From: Streptomyces sp. M41(2017) | GTDB taxonomy: Bacteria > Actinomycetota > Actinomycetes > Streptomycetales > Streptomycetaceae | DNA: 64,000 bases | NCBI RefSeq assembly: GCF_002078175.1 | Contig: NZ_MWFK01000002.1 | Span: 1,798,001 to 1,862,000 of the forward strand | Direction of reading: 5' to 3' | Shown here: one piece after another, positions 49,703 through 57,738 of the stretch | Layout: each line of letters opens with the position of its first letter | How positions within the stretch are numbered: the first letter of the stretch is position 1 | Made by a program: the position numbers and the translations under genes | Notes under the pieces: model-generated | The model's database searches: none | Seen by the model: only the letters and a program-made list of their open reading frames with translations | Told to the model about the DNA's origin: nothing

Positions 49703-50151
49703 GCGACACGACGAAGAACCCCGCCTCCACCACGCGCGAGGAGCGGTTCGAGCACGGCCTGAAGATCCTGGACCAGGTGGACGGCGAGGCCGGCCACCGG
49801 GTCGTCGACGCACTGTCCGACATCAACCCCGAACTGGGGCACCAGATCATCGCCTGGGCCTTCGGCGACATCTACGACCGGCCCGGACTCGCCGCGCGGG
49901 ACCGGCAGTTGGTGACCCTCGGCATGCTCACCGCGCTCGGCGGCTGCGAGACCCAGCTGGAGGTGCACGTCAACGCGTCGCTGAACGTCGGCCTGTCCCC
50001 GGACCAGATCGTCGAGGCGCTCCTGCACTCGGCCGTCTACTGCGGCATCCCGAAGGCGATGAACGCGAGCCTGGTCGCGAAGAAGGTCTTCGGCGAGCGC
50101 GGGCTGCTCCCCGTCGGCGGGCGGCCCGAGACCGGCACCGCCGCCGCCTGA
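49699..50151 (+). CDS. Carboxymuconolactone decarboxylase-family protein
   Basis: The 150-residue protein has the AhpD/CMD fold: LKILDQVDGEAGHRVVDALSDINPELGHQIIAWAFGDIYDRPGLAARDRQLVTLGML and GGCETQLEVHVNASLNVGLSPDQIVEALLHSAVYCGIPKAM. The C-x-x-C of AhpD is not intact; the conserved Cys is in GGCE, and His in EVHV. It resembles gamma-carboxymuconolactone decarboxylase more than peroxidase reductase, though the substrate is uncertain. It is translationally coupled to the MerR gene, which presumably controls it. Confidence 0.88.
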   Translation: MSDTTKNPASTTREERFEHGLKILDQVDGEAGHRVVDALSDINPELGHQIIAWAFGDIYDRPGLAARDRQLVTLGMLTALGGCETQLEVHVNASLNVGLSPDQIVEALLHSAVYCGIPKAMNASLVAKKVFGERGLLPVGGRPETGTAAA

Positions 50152-50236
50152 GCCGCGGGACGAAGGCAGGATGGGGGACGACAGAAGACGCGCCGACGGG
50201 GCGCGCGGCGACGCACGGGACGGAGAGCGGGACGGT

Positions 50237-50773
50237 ATGGGCGAGTTCTGGCCGGTGCGGGACGCGCTGGCGTATCTGGCCGGGAACTGGCAGGTGCGGC
50301 GCACGGTCCGGGACCTCGCGGGAGACGGCGAGGGACGGTTCACCGGTGCCACGCACTTCGGACCGCTCCAGGACGGTGACGTGCGGCCTTCCGACGCGGA
50401 GCCGTCGCCTCCGGAGAGCGGGGGGCGGCTCCGGGGCCGCGGACTGCTGCATCACGAGACCGGCACGTTCGTGTGGCAGGGCGTCGCCCGGCCCGCCGAG
50501 CGGACCCTGCGGTTCCTGCCGGGCGCGGACCCGGGCACCGCTCTCGTACGGTTCTCCGACGGCCGCCCGTTCCACGACCTGGACCTCGCGACCGGGCGGT
50601 ACGTCGCCGACCATCCTTGTTCGGCGGACCTGTACCGCGGGGAGTTCACGGTCGGGGACCAGGACCACTGGCGGACCGTGTGGCGCGTCCGGGGGCCGGC
50701 GAAGGATCTCGTGCTCACCACCGACTACACACGCGACCGCTCCGCCCCGGACGGCCGACGGAACAGGCCCTAG
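50237..50773 (+). CDS. DUF6314-family protein
   Basis: The 178-residue protein resembles a lipocalin-like or calycin barrel: LAYLAGNWQVRRTVRDLAGDGEGRFTGATHFG, LLHHETGTFVWQGVARPAERTLRFLPG and FSDGRPFHDLDLATGRYVADHPCSADLYRGEF, ending with TDYTRD. This is the DUF6314 pattern; function unknown. The ATG was chosen for GGAGAGCGGGACGG upstream; another ATG 66 bases earlier would add an Asp/Arg-rich stretch. The stop overlaps the stop of the opposing histidine-phosphatase gene in the palindrome CTAG. Confidence 0.82.
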   Translation: MGEFWPVRDALAYLAGNWQVRRTVRDLAGDGEGRFTGATHFGPLQDGDVRPSDAEPSPPESGGRLRGRGLLHHETGTFVWQGVARPAERTLRFLPGADPGTALVRFSDGRPFHDLDLATGRYVADHPCSADLYRGEFTVGDQDHWRTVWRVRGPAKDLVLTTDYTRDRSAPDGRRNRP

Positions 50774-51363
50774 GTGCGCGTGGGCTGGGTGGAGGAGCCG
50801 TCGAAGCGCAGGCTCCAGCGGCCCGCCCGGCCCGTCACGGAGATCGCCGACAGCGGCCGGACGTCGATGTTCCAGTAGGTGGAGGGCGGCGCCTTCAGGG
50901 CGTAGACCAGTGCGGCGCGCACCACGGCCGGTTCGGCTACCGCGACGATGCTGCCCCCGTCGTCGGCGGGCCGGGTGTCGAGCCAGGAACCGACCCGGCC
51001 GATGAAGGACAGCAGGGACTCCCCGCCGTGGGGCGTCGAGCGCGGGTCGGCCAGCCAGGCGTCCACCGCCTCGGGCTCACGGGCCATCGCCTCCCCCAGC
51101 GTGAAACCCCGCCACCGGCCCATGTCGCAGTCGCGCAGGGCGAGCTGGACCAGGGGCGCGTAGCCGAGCGCGTCGCCGGTCGCCCTGCTGCGGGGGGTCG
51201 GCGAGCAGTAGCGCAACTCCGCCGCCGCCAGGGGTGTCAGTTCGTTGGCGGCCCGCAGCACTTCTTCCCAGCCGGCCTGGTCCAGCGGCCGGTCGTCCTC
51301 GAAGCGTTCCGCCAGCAGCGAGGAGCTGCGCGCGGCGGCGACGAACGTGACCCGAAGATGCAT
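50770..51363 (-). CDS. Degenerate histidine-phosphatase-family protein
   Basis: The 197-residue protein is recognisable as a phosphoglycerate-mutase-like fold from ERFEDDRPLDQAGWEEVLRAANEL, YCSPTPRSRATGDALG, DCDMGRWRGFTLGEAMA and ESLLSFIGRVGSWLD. The catalytic RHG motif is replaced by VAAARSS and the second His, usually SHG, by AEP (VAVAEPAVVRAALVYAL). Both catalytic histidines are missing, so it is probably a pseudo-enzyme with a binding or scaffold role. ATG start. Confidence 0.8.
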   Translation of the reverse strand: MHLRVTFVAAARSSSLLAERFEDDRPLDQAGWEEVLRAANELTPLAAAELRYCSPTPRSRATGDALGYAPLVQLALRDCDMGRWRGFTLGEAMAREPEAVDAWLADPRSTPHGGESLLSFIGRVGSWLDTRPADDGGSIVAVAEPAVVRAALVYALKAPPSTYWNIDVRPLSAISVTGRAGRWSLRFDGSSTQPTRT

Positions 51364-51549
51364 GGCCAGATGGTGGAACGCGGGACTCCGCAGGTCAATA
51401 GGGGTTACTCAGGGTGTCCGAAAGTTCACCGGACCTCCCCGCCGCAGCCTGTGGGCCCGCTGTCCGCGGGCTCGGAGACCCGGTCGGGACGGGGTGGCCC
51501 GCCGGGTCCGGGCCGGGTCGCGCAGGTAGGAGGGCGGTCCGGGCAGGGT

Positions 51550-52986
51550 TCAGATCCGGACCTCGTCGTACGCCGTCCTCAGCCGGCGCACCCCTTCCGC
51601 GATCTCCTCCGTTCCGGCCACCGCCGCGAAGCTCAACCGGAGGTGCGCGGCGGGGGGTTCGGCGCTGAAGTAGGGGCGGCCGGGAGCGACGGCCACGCCG
51701 GCCCGGAGCGCGGCGGCGACCAGCGCGGACTCGTCGGTGCCGTCGGGCAGCCGGGCCCACAGGTGGTAGCCGCCGAACGGGACGTGCGGCAGGGCGAGTT
51801 CGGGCAGGCGCAGGCGCAGCGCGGCGGTCATGGCGTCGCGTCGCGCCTTCAACTCGGCCGAAACAGTGCGCAGATGGCGCGGCCAGGCGGGCGAACCGAC
51901 GAGTTCGAGCGCGGCTTCCTGGAGCGGGCGGGGCACGAAGAAGGTGTCGACGACCTGGATGGCGCGGAGCCGTTCGAGGACCGGGCCGCGTGCGGCCAGC
52001 GCGCTCACCCGGAAACTCGGGGAGGTCGCCTTGGTCAGGGAACCCACGTGCACGACGACCCCGTCCTGGTCCTCGGCGGCGAGCGGACGCGGCAACGGGC
52101 CCGCGTCCGTGTGCACCAGCCGGCGGACGAAGTCGTCCTCGATCACGAAGGCTCCGGCGTCCCGGGCGATCCGCAGCACCTCGCCGCGCCGCGCGGGGGC
52201 GAGCACGGCGCCGGTCGGGTTCTGGAACAACGGCTGGCAGACGAAGACCCGGGCCCCGGTGGCCCGGAAGGCGTCGGCGAGCAGCTCGGGTTTCACCCCG
52301 TCGGGATCCACCGGGACCGGCACGGGACGCAGGCCCGCGGCCCGCGCGATCGCCAGCATGCCCGGATACGTGGGTGACTCGACCAGGACGGGGGCGCCGG
52401 GCGGCGCGAGCGCGCGCAGCGCGGTCGTCAGGCCGGACTGGCCGCCCGCCGTGACGAGCACCTCGGCCGCGCCGACCGCTCCGCCGATCCCCCGCGCGAA
52501 CCACTCGCGCAGTTCCGGCAGTCCCTCCATGGGCGGCCGGGACCACGCGCCGGGGCGCCGGCCCGCCCGGGAGAGGGCGGCGCCCATGGCCCGCTCGGGC
52601 TGGAGCGAGGGATGGAGGTAGCCGCCGTTGAACTCGACGACACCGGGCGGCGGGGCGGCCAGCGAGGCGAGGACGCCGGACGCGTCGACGGTGCGGGGGA
52701 CGGGTTCCGCGGCTGCGTCCGCGCTGAGCGTCACCTCCTGCCAGGAGGTGTCCCCACCGGGGCGGGCGGTGGTCCGGGGCTCCGCACGGAAAGCGCCCGC
52801 TCCGGGCCGGGTGACCACGAGGCCCTCGGCGGCCAGCTGGGCGAGCGCCCGGGTCACGGTCACCGGGCTCACACGGTAGCGGTCGACGAGCGCCCGGCTC
52901 GACGGCAGCTTTCCTCCGGGTGAGTAGCGGTTCAGCTCCTGTCGCAGCCTGTTCGCCAGATCTCCTACGCTGCTACGCTCTTGCAT
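51550..52986 (-). CDS. MocR-type GntR/aminotransferase regulator
   Basis: The 478-residue protein has an N-terminal GntR winged helix (about 1-75; LANRLRQELNRYSPGGKLPSSRALVDRYRVSPVTVTRALAQLAAEGLVVTRPGAG) fused to a fold-type I aminotransferase. The aminotransferase carries VLVTAGGQSGLTTALRAL and the PLP lysine in VGSLTKATSPSFRV. MocR proteins sense PLP or amino acids and control a divergent gene. The divergent EamA exporter starts on the opposite strand with an overlapping start codon, so it is the likely target. ATG start MQERSSVGDLANRL. Confidence 0.92.
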   Translation of the reverse strand: MQERSSVGDLANRLRQELNRYSPGGKLPSSRALVDRYRVSPVTVTRALAQLAAEGLVVTRPGAGAFRAEPRTTARPGGDTSWQEVTLSADAAAEPVPRTVDASGVLASLAAPPPGVVEFNGGYLHPSLQPERAMGAALSRAGRRPGAWSRPPMEGLPELREWFARGIGGAVGAAEVLVTAGGQSGLTTALRALAPPGAPVLVESPTYPGMLAIARAAGLRPVPVPVDPDGVKPELLADAFRATGARVFVCQPLFQNPTGAVLAPARRGEVLRIARDAGAFVIEDDFVRRLVHTDAGPLPRPLAAEDQDGVVVHVGSLTKATSPSFRVSALAARGPVLERLRAIQVVDTFFVPRPLQEAALELVGSPAWPRHLRTVSAELKARRDAMTAALRLRLPELALPHVPFGGYHLWARLPDGTDESALVAAALRAGVAVAPGRPYFSAEPPAAHLRLSFAAVAGTEEIAEGVRRLRTAYDEVRI

Positions 52987-54115
52987 GAGAGCAGAGAGTA
53001 GCGCTATCGAGTCCGGCGGGATAGCGGTCGACGGCGACACCGAGCCAGGGGCGACAGCGTCGGCCCCGGGATCCACCGCCGTCGCGGGTGCCCACCGGCA
53101 CCGGGGCGGGACGCCCGCCGAAGCAGCGCCCGCGTCGGCCGACGGGACCACCGACGCCGCACCGTGCCACCAGGGGACCGGCTCCGCGACCGTCGGACAC
53201 GGAGCCGAGGGCACCGGGGCCGGCGCAGGAGGCCGCGCGTCCGGCCCCTCCCGTGCGGACCGCCGCGCCGGCACCTTGCAGGCGGCCCTCGGCGTCACCG
53301 CCTTCTCCCTCACCTTCCCCGCCACGGCCTGGGGTCTGGAGGGCTTCGGCCCCTGGTCCCTGGTGTCCGTGCGCTGCGTCCTCGCCGCGGTCATCGCGGG
53401 CGGCGCTCTCCTCGCGCTGCGGGTCCCCGTCCCGGCACGTCGGCATCTGGCGGGTCTGGCCGTCGTCGCGGCCGGTGTCGTCGTCGGCTTCCCGCTGCTG
53501 ACGACGCTCGCGCTGCAGACCTCGACCACCGCGCACGCGGCGGTGGTCGTCGGGCTGCTGCCGCTGACGACGGCCCTCTTCTCGGCGCTGCGCACCGGCG
53601 CCCGCCCCTCCCGGATGTTCTGGCTGGCGGCCTGCACGGGCGCGGCCGCCGTCATCGCGTTCACCGTGCAGCAGAGCGGAGGGGCCCTGACCGGGGCGGA
53701 CGCCTTTCTCTTCGGCGCACTGCTGATCTGCGCGGCGGGCTACACGGAGGGCGGCAGGCTCGCCCGTCTGATGCCGGGCTGGCAGGTCATCGGCTGGGCC
53801 CTCGTCCTGTGTCTGCCGCTCAGCGTGCCGGGCGCGCTGGTCGCGCTGTCGTACGAGCCGGTTCACCTCACCGCGCACAGCGTGACCGGAGTGCTGTGGG
53901 TCGCGGCCGGTTCGCAGTTCCTCGGCCTGGTCGTCTGGTACCGGGGAATGGCGGCGATCGGCATCCCCAAGGCGAGCCAGCTGCAGCTCGCCCAGCCGCT
54001 GCTGACGTTGGTGTGGTCCGTGCTGCTGCTGGGCGAGCGGCTGACGCCCGCGGCTCCGCTGACGGCGGCCGCCGTCCTGGTCTGCATCGCGCTCACCCAG
54101 CGGGCGCGCGGCTGA
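52985..54115 (+). CDS. EamA/DMT-family transporter
   Basis: The 376-residue protein has a long polar N-terminus of about 95 residues, rich in Ala, Gly, Thr and Glu, then ten membrane segments in two EamA repeats (LGVTAFSLTFPATAWGLEGFGPWSLVSVRCVLAAVIAGGALLAL; later AIGIPKASQLQLAQPLLTLVWSVLLLGERL). It probably exports amino acids or related metabolites. The ATG shares two bases with the MocR start on the other strand, so both transcripts are probably leaderless or the true start is further in. Confidence 0.88.
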   Translation: MRAESSAIESGGIAVDGDTEPGATASAPGSTAVAGAHRHRGGTPAEAAPASADGTTDAAPCHQGTGSATVGHGAEGTGAGAGGRASGPSRADRRAGTLQAALGVTAFSLTFPATAWGLEGFGPWSLVSVRCVLAAVIAGGALLALRVPVPARRHLAGLAVVAAGVVVGFPLLTTLALQTSTTAHAAVVVGLLPLTTALFSALRTGARPSRMFWLAACTGAAAVIAFTVQQSGGALTGADAFLFGALLICAAGYTEGGRLARLMPGWQVIGWALVLCLPLSVPGALVALSYEPVHLTAHSVTGVLWVAAGSQFLGLVVWYRGMAAIGIPKASQLQLAQPLLTLVWSVLLLGERLTPAAPLTAAAVLVCIALTQRARG

Positions 54116-54272
54116 CCCGCCCGGGGAGCCGCGGTCGGGGCGGCGCCGTCCGGGTTCGGGGGCTGCGGTCTGCGTGGACGGCCGACCGAGTGCCGACCGA
54201 GTCAGGGGCAGCGCTGACGGCCGACGGGTCGCGGGCCACGGTCGGCGCCGACGGCCCACCGGTGGGTGGGGG

Positions 54273-55532
54273 TCAGCGCGGGCGCCCCGCCCTCCGGTCC
54301 GCGGGGGTCGCCTGCCCGTAGTGGTCGGCGACCACCCGGGCGAGCGCGCCGACGCGGTCCTCGGCGACCTCCGTCGCCGAGAAGAAGACGTGCCCGCCCA
54401 CCTCGGGGTGTCCGGCGGCGAGGGTGAGATGGCGGGAGAGCTCGGCCGGGTCCTGCCAGCGCGGGGGCTGCCCGGGGGCACCCGCCTTGTACAACGCCTC
54501 CCCGACGTACAACCGCACACCGCTGCCCCGGGCGACCCGCGCCCACCAGGGCAGCAGCTCGGCGTAGTCGGCGGCGTCGAAGCCGATGTGCCAGTACAAC
54601 TGCGGGCAGACGTAGTCGATCCAGTGTTCCCGGACCCACTTCCGGGTGTCGGCGTACAGGTCGTCGTACGTCTGGACGCCTGCCCGGGTCCGGGAGCCGA
54701 GGGGGTCGGTCGCGGCGTTGCGCCAGACCCCGAAGGGGCTGATCCCGAAGCTGACTCCGGGGCGGGTCCGCCGGACGCCCGCCGCCATCTCCAGCACGAG
54801 CTTGTCGATGTTGTGGCGCCGCCAGGCAGCCCTGTCCGGGAAGTCGGCGCCGTGCTCCGCGTAGGCCGCGGCGTCGTCGAACTCCTCGCCGGCCACCGGA
54901 TAGGGATAGAAGTAGTCGTCCCAGTGCACCCCGTCGACCGCGTACCGGCCGACCGCGTCGAGCATCGCCGCCCGGACGAACGTCCGCACCTGCGGCAGCC
55001 CGGGGTTGTAGTAGAGCTTCCCGCCGTACGGGACGATCCAGTCCGGGTGGACGCGGGCCGGGTGGGTCGCCGCGAGCTGCTCCGGATCCGCTTGCCCCGA
55101 GACGCGGTACGGGTTGAACCAGGCGTGCAGCTCGAGACCGCGCGCGTGGGCCTCCCGTACGGCGGTGCCCAGCGGGTCCCAGCCGGGATCCCGGCCCTGG
55201 ACCCCGGTCAGGTACTGCGACCAGGGCTCGTACGGCGAGGGCCACAACGCGTCGGCGGACGGGCGGACCTGGAAGAACACGGTGTTCAGCCGCCGCCGGA
55301 CCGCCGTGTCGAGATGGGCGATGAGTTCGGCGCGCTGTTCGGCGGCGTCGAGTCCGGTGCGCGAGGGCCAGTCGCGGTGGGAGGCGGTCGCGAGCCACAT
55401 GCCGCGTACGACGCGGGACGCCCGCCCGCCGCGGGGCGGGACGGGATCGGCCGCCGCGTCCCCCGCCGTACCGAGTCCCGTGAGCGTGGCCAGCGCCGCC
55501 GCCGCGAACGCCCGGCGTGGCAGTCGCCCCAT
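54273..55532 (-). CDS. Secreted GH10-like glycoside hydrolase (DUF187 type)
   Basis: The 419-residue protein has a signal, possibly Tat (RLPRRAFAAAALATLTGLGTAGDAAA), then a (beta/alpha)8-barrel of the DUF187/GHL10 group: RVVRGMWLATASHRDWPSRTGLD, LNTVFFQVRPSADALWPSPYEPWSQYLTG, GLELHAWFNPYRVS, DGVHWDDYFYPYP and YVCPQLYWHIGFD. The acidic pairs DD and the FGISPFG motif fit a sugar-active enzyme, although activity in this family is not well defined. ATG start. It is divergent from the dehydrogenase gene. Confidence 0.88.
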   Translation of the reverse strand: MGRLPRRAFAAAALATLTGLGTAGDAAADPVPPRGGRASRVVRGMWLATASHRDWPSRTGLDAAEQRAELIAHLDTAVRRRLNTVFFQVRPSADALWPSPYEPWSQYLTGVQGRDPGWDPLGTAVREAHARGLELHAWFNPYRVSGQADPEQLAATHPARVHPDWIVPYGGKLYYNPGLPQVRTFVRAAMLDAVGRYAVDGVHWDDYFYPYPVAGEEFDDAAAYAEHGADFPDRAAWRRHNIDKLVLEMAAGVRRTRPGVSFGISPFGVWRNAATDPLGSRTRAGVQTYDDLYADTRKWVREHWIDYVCPQLYWHIGFDAADYAELLPWWARVARGSGVRLYVGEALYKAGAPGQPPRWQDPAELSRHLTLAAGHPEVGGHVFFSATEVAEDRVGALARVVADHYGQATPADRRAGRPR

Positions 55533-55700
55533 CGCCGTACCCCCTACGCAGTGGATCCGCCCGGTCACGGATCGTCCCGCCGCCCAGCATGCACGACCCC
55601 CGCGATCGATCATCGATACTTGGCGGTAACGTGCACGTTCGGAGCAGGCGCCGAACAACGGAGATCCTGCCGAGCCGTGCGGATCAGCGAAGGGGACGAT

Positions 55701-56564
55701 GTGACCGACATCGAACGCGTCGGAGTGGTGGGCTGCGGCCAGATGGGAGCGGGCATTGCCGAGGTGTGCGCCCGCGCCGGTCTGGACGTGAAGGTCGCCG
55801 AGACCACCGGCGAGGCCCTGGAGATCGGCCGGACCCGGCTGTTCAACTCCCTGTCCAAGGCCGCCGGGCGCGGCAAGATCTCCGAGGACGAGCTGGAGGC
55901 CACCCAGAACCGGCTCAGCTTCACCACGGACCTCGGCGAGTTCGCCGACCGCGACCTGGTGATCGAGGCCGTCGTCGAGAACGAGCAGGTGAAGACCGAG
56001 ATCTTCCAGGTGCTGGACCAGGTGGTGACCCGGCCGGACGCGATCCTCGCCTCCAACACCTCCTCGATCCCGCTGGTCAAGCTGGCCGTCGCCACCTCGC
56101 GTCCCGACCAGGTCATCGGCATCCACTTCTTCAACCCGGCGCCGGTCCAGCAGCTCGTGGAGCTGATCCCGGCGCTGACGACCTCCGAGGGCACGATCGG
56201 CCGGGCCCAGCTGTTCGCCGAGAAGTCGCTCGGCAAGCACACGATCCGCGCCCAGGACCGCTCCGGCTTCGTCGTCAACGCGCTGCTGATCCCCTATCTC
56301 CTGTCCGCGATCCGGATGTTCGAGTCGGGAATCGCCAGCCGCGAGGACATCGACAACGGCATGGAGATGGGCTGCGCCCACCCGATGGGCCCGCTCAAGC
56401 TGTCCGACCTGATCGGCCTGGACACGGTGGCCTCGGTCGCGTCCAGCATGTACGAGGAGTACAAGGAACCGCTGTACGCCGCTCCCCCGCTGCTCCAGCG
56501 CATGGTCGACGCCGGCCGCCTCGGCCGGAAGACCAACTCGGGGTTCTACACCTACGGCCAGTGA
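55701..56564 (+). CDS. 3-hydroxybutyryl-CoA dehydrogenase
   Basis: The 287-residue enzyme has an NAD(P)-binding loop VGVVGCGQMGAGIAEVCARAG and the catalytic motif region IGIHFFNPAPVQQLVELIP, with SNTSSIPL before it and AQDRSGFVVNALLIPYLLSAIRMFESG. It converts 3-hydroxybutyryl-CoA to acetoacetyl-CoA, or runs in the reverse, anabolic direction. GTG start after AAGGGGACGAT. Monocistronic with a terminator about 35 bases past the stop. Length and motifs are normal. Confidence 0.95.
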   Translation: MTDIERVGVVGCGQMGAGIAEVCARAGLDVKVAETTGEALEIGRTRLFNSLSKAAGRGKISEDELEATQNRLSFTTDLGEFADRDLVIEAVVENEQVKTEIFQVLDQVVTRPDAILASNTSSIPLVKLAVATSRPDQVIGIHFFNPAPVQQLVELIPALTTSEGTIGRAQLFAEKSLGKHTIRAQDRSGFVVNALLIPYLLSAIRMFESGIASREDIDNGMEMGCAHPMGPLKLSDLIGLDTVASVASSMYEEYKEPLYAAPPLLQRMVDAGRLGRKTNSGFYTYGQ

Positions 56565-56598
56565 CGACCGGCCGCTGACCTCCGGGTCGAGCACGACG

Positions 56599-56638
56599 GG
56601 CGCGGGCCCGGCACCCTCCGGGGTGCCGGGCCCGCGCC
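56599..56638 (+). terminator. 18-bp terminator after the dehydrogenase gene
   Basis: Perfect 18-bp arms (left arm GGCGCGGGCCCGGCACCC) with a TCCG loop lie 35 bases past the dehydrogenase stop. Confidence 0.85.
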
Positions 56639-56639
56639 G

Positions 56640-56654
56640 TTCACACGGAGTGTG
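56640..56654. promoter_or_regulatory. Palindromic motif TTCACACGGAGTGTG
   Basis: The inverted repeat CACAC/GTGTG is 14 of 15 bases identical to a motif at 59165-59179 upstream of the TPR regulator gene. It lies about 110 bases upstream of the 85-residue membrane protein gene. It is a candidate shared operator. Confidence 0.45.
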
Positions 56655-56763
56655 CGCGCCGGGCCCGCATATGCCGCGCGCACACGCTCCCCACGTGTCC
56701 ACCAGGCGAGTTGACTTTCCGTGCGCAGACAAGGGATCTGCGACTACGGAAAGGAGCGGACTC

Positions 56764-57021
56764 GTGACCGCCGACTCCGAGCATCCCGCGGCACCGAAGG
56801 AACTCGCGGAGTTACGCCGGTCCCTCGAAGTGGGGCTCACCCGCATCGAGGGAGGACTGGCGCTGCTCACCCAGCGCGACGACCAGACGGCCAAGGATCT
56901 CGACGACCTCAGCACCCGGATCGTCGCGCTCGAACACACCCGCTGGCCCCTGCCCACCGTCTCCGTCGTCGCGGCCGTCGGAGCGGTGGCCGTGACGCTC
57001 TGGCAGGCTCTGGGCCACTAG
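56764..57021 (+). CDS. Small membrane protein with coiled-coil (hypothetical)
   Basis: The 85-residue protein starts with a polar helix (PKELAELRRSLEVGLTRIEGGLALLTQRDDQTAKDLDDLSTRIVALEHT) that reads as a coiled coil. It ends in one hydrophobic segment, LPTVSVVAAVGAVAVTLWQAL. This layout resembles phage-type or small accessory membrane proteins. GTG start with AAAGGAGCGGACTC upstream, a very strong ribosome site. I recognise no family. It may be controlled through the palindrome at 56640. Confidence 0.75.
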   Translation: MTADSEHPAAPKELAELRRSLEVGLTRIEGGLALLTQRDDQTAKDLDDLSTRIVALEHTRWPLPTVSVVAAVGAVAVTLWQALGH

Positions 57022-57031
57022 GGGTGCCCCG

Positions 57032-57577
57032 TCAGGGCAACGCGTCCTGCCCGAGCCTGAGATGGTGCAGGAGCAGCAGCGCGGCAGCCATGTTGGCGGC
57101 CGGGACCTCGCCGCGGGCGACCATGTCGGGGACGAGCTTCAGGGACACCCACTCCCGGCGGTCGGACTCGAAGTCGTCCACGGGGTGCCCGATGTACTCC
57201 CCCTCGTCGGCCCAGTAGATGTGGTGCCGGGCATCGGTGAGTCCGTTCGAGGGCTCGACGCTCATCAGATGCCGCAGGGGCCCCGGCCGCCAGCCGGTCT
57301 CCTCCTCCAGTTCCCGGGCCGCCGCGACGGCGATGTCCTCGCCGTCCTCGACCACGCCCGCCGGCAGCTCCCACCCCCAGCTGTCCGTGATGAAGCGGTG
57401 CCGCCACAGGAGCAGGACCTCGTTGGAGTCGTTCACCACCGTGGCCACGGCGACGGGCCGCAGCCGTATCAGGAAGTGATCGAGATGCCGTCCGTCCGGC
57501 AGCCGCACATCCGCGAGGTTGACGCTGAACCAGCGGTTTGCGTACACAGTTTGTTCGTTCTGTTTCGTCCACTGCAC
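57032..57577 (-). CDS. Nudix hydrolase (ADP-ribose pyrophosphatase type)
   Basis: The 181-residue protein carries an intact Nudix box with the pattern G-x5-E-x7-REL-x-EE-x-GW (starting GVVEDGEDIAVAAA, ending RELEEETGW). The preceding YANRWFSVNLADVRLPDGR and the following LRHLMSVEPSNGLTDARHHIYWADE fit ADP-ribose/NDP-sugar pyrophosphatases. It hydrolyses a nucleoside diphosphate linked to another moiety. The GTG start was chosen for GGAAGGTGG upstream; a longer frame adds about 48 atypical residues. It converges on the 85-residue protein gene, with a 10-base gap between stops. Confidence 0.9.
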   Translation of the reverse strand: MQWTKQNEQTVYANRWFSVNLADVRLPDGRHLDHFLIRLRPVAVATVVNDSNEVLLLWRHRFITDSWGWELPAGVVEDGEDIAVAAARELEEETGWRPGPLRHLMSVEPSNGLTDARHHIYWADEGEYIGHPVDDFESDRREWVSLKLVPDMVARGEVPAANMAAALLLLHHLRLGQDALP

Positions 57578-57738
57578 AGTTCTGCCACCTTCCGCTAGGT
57601 AAGGGGCAATATCGCAGCAGGAGCGTTCCGGCAGCAGGCTCACGGCGGTCGGGGCACGGTGCGGTGAAGGTGAAGACGGTGTGCCGACAGAGCGGCCCGG
57701 GGCGGCGCGGGCGGCGGACACGGCCCGCCGAGGCGCCT

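Noticed and set aside
51550..53664. A 704-residue version of the MocR regulator
   Set aside because: The extra 226 residues lie antisense to the EamA gene and have shadow-like composition; the GntR domain starts directly at the ATG at 52986.
54273..56957. An 894-residue version of the GH10-like protein
   Set aside because: The upstream part is antisense to the 3-hydroxybutyryl-CoA dehydrogenase gene; the signal peptide begins at the ATG at 55532.
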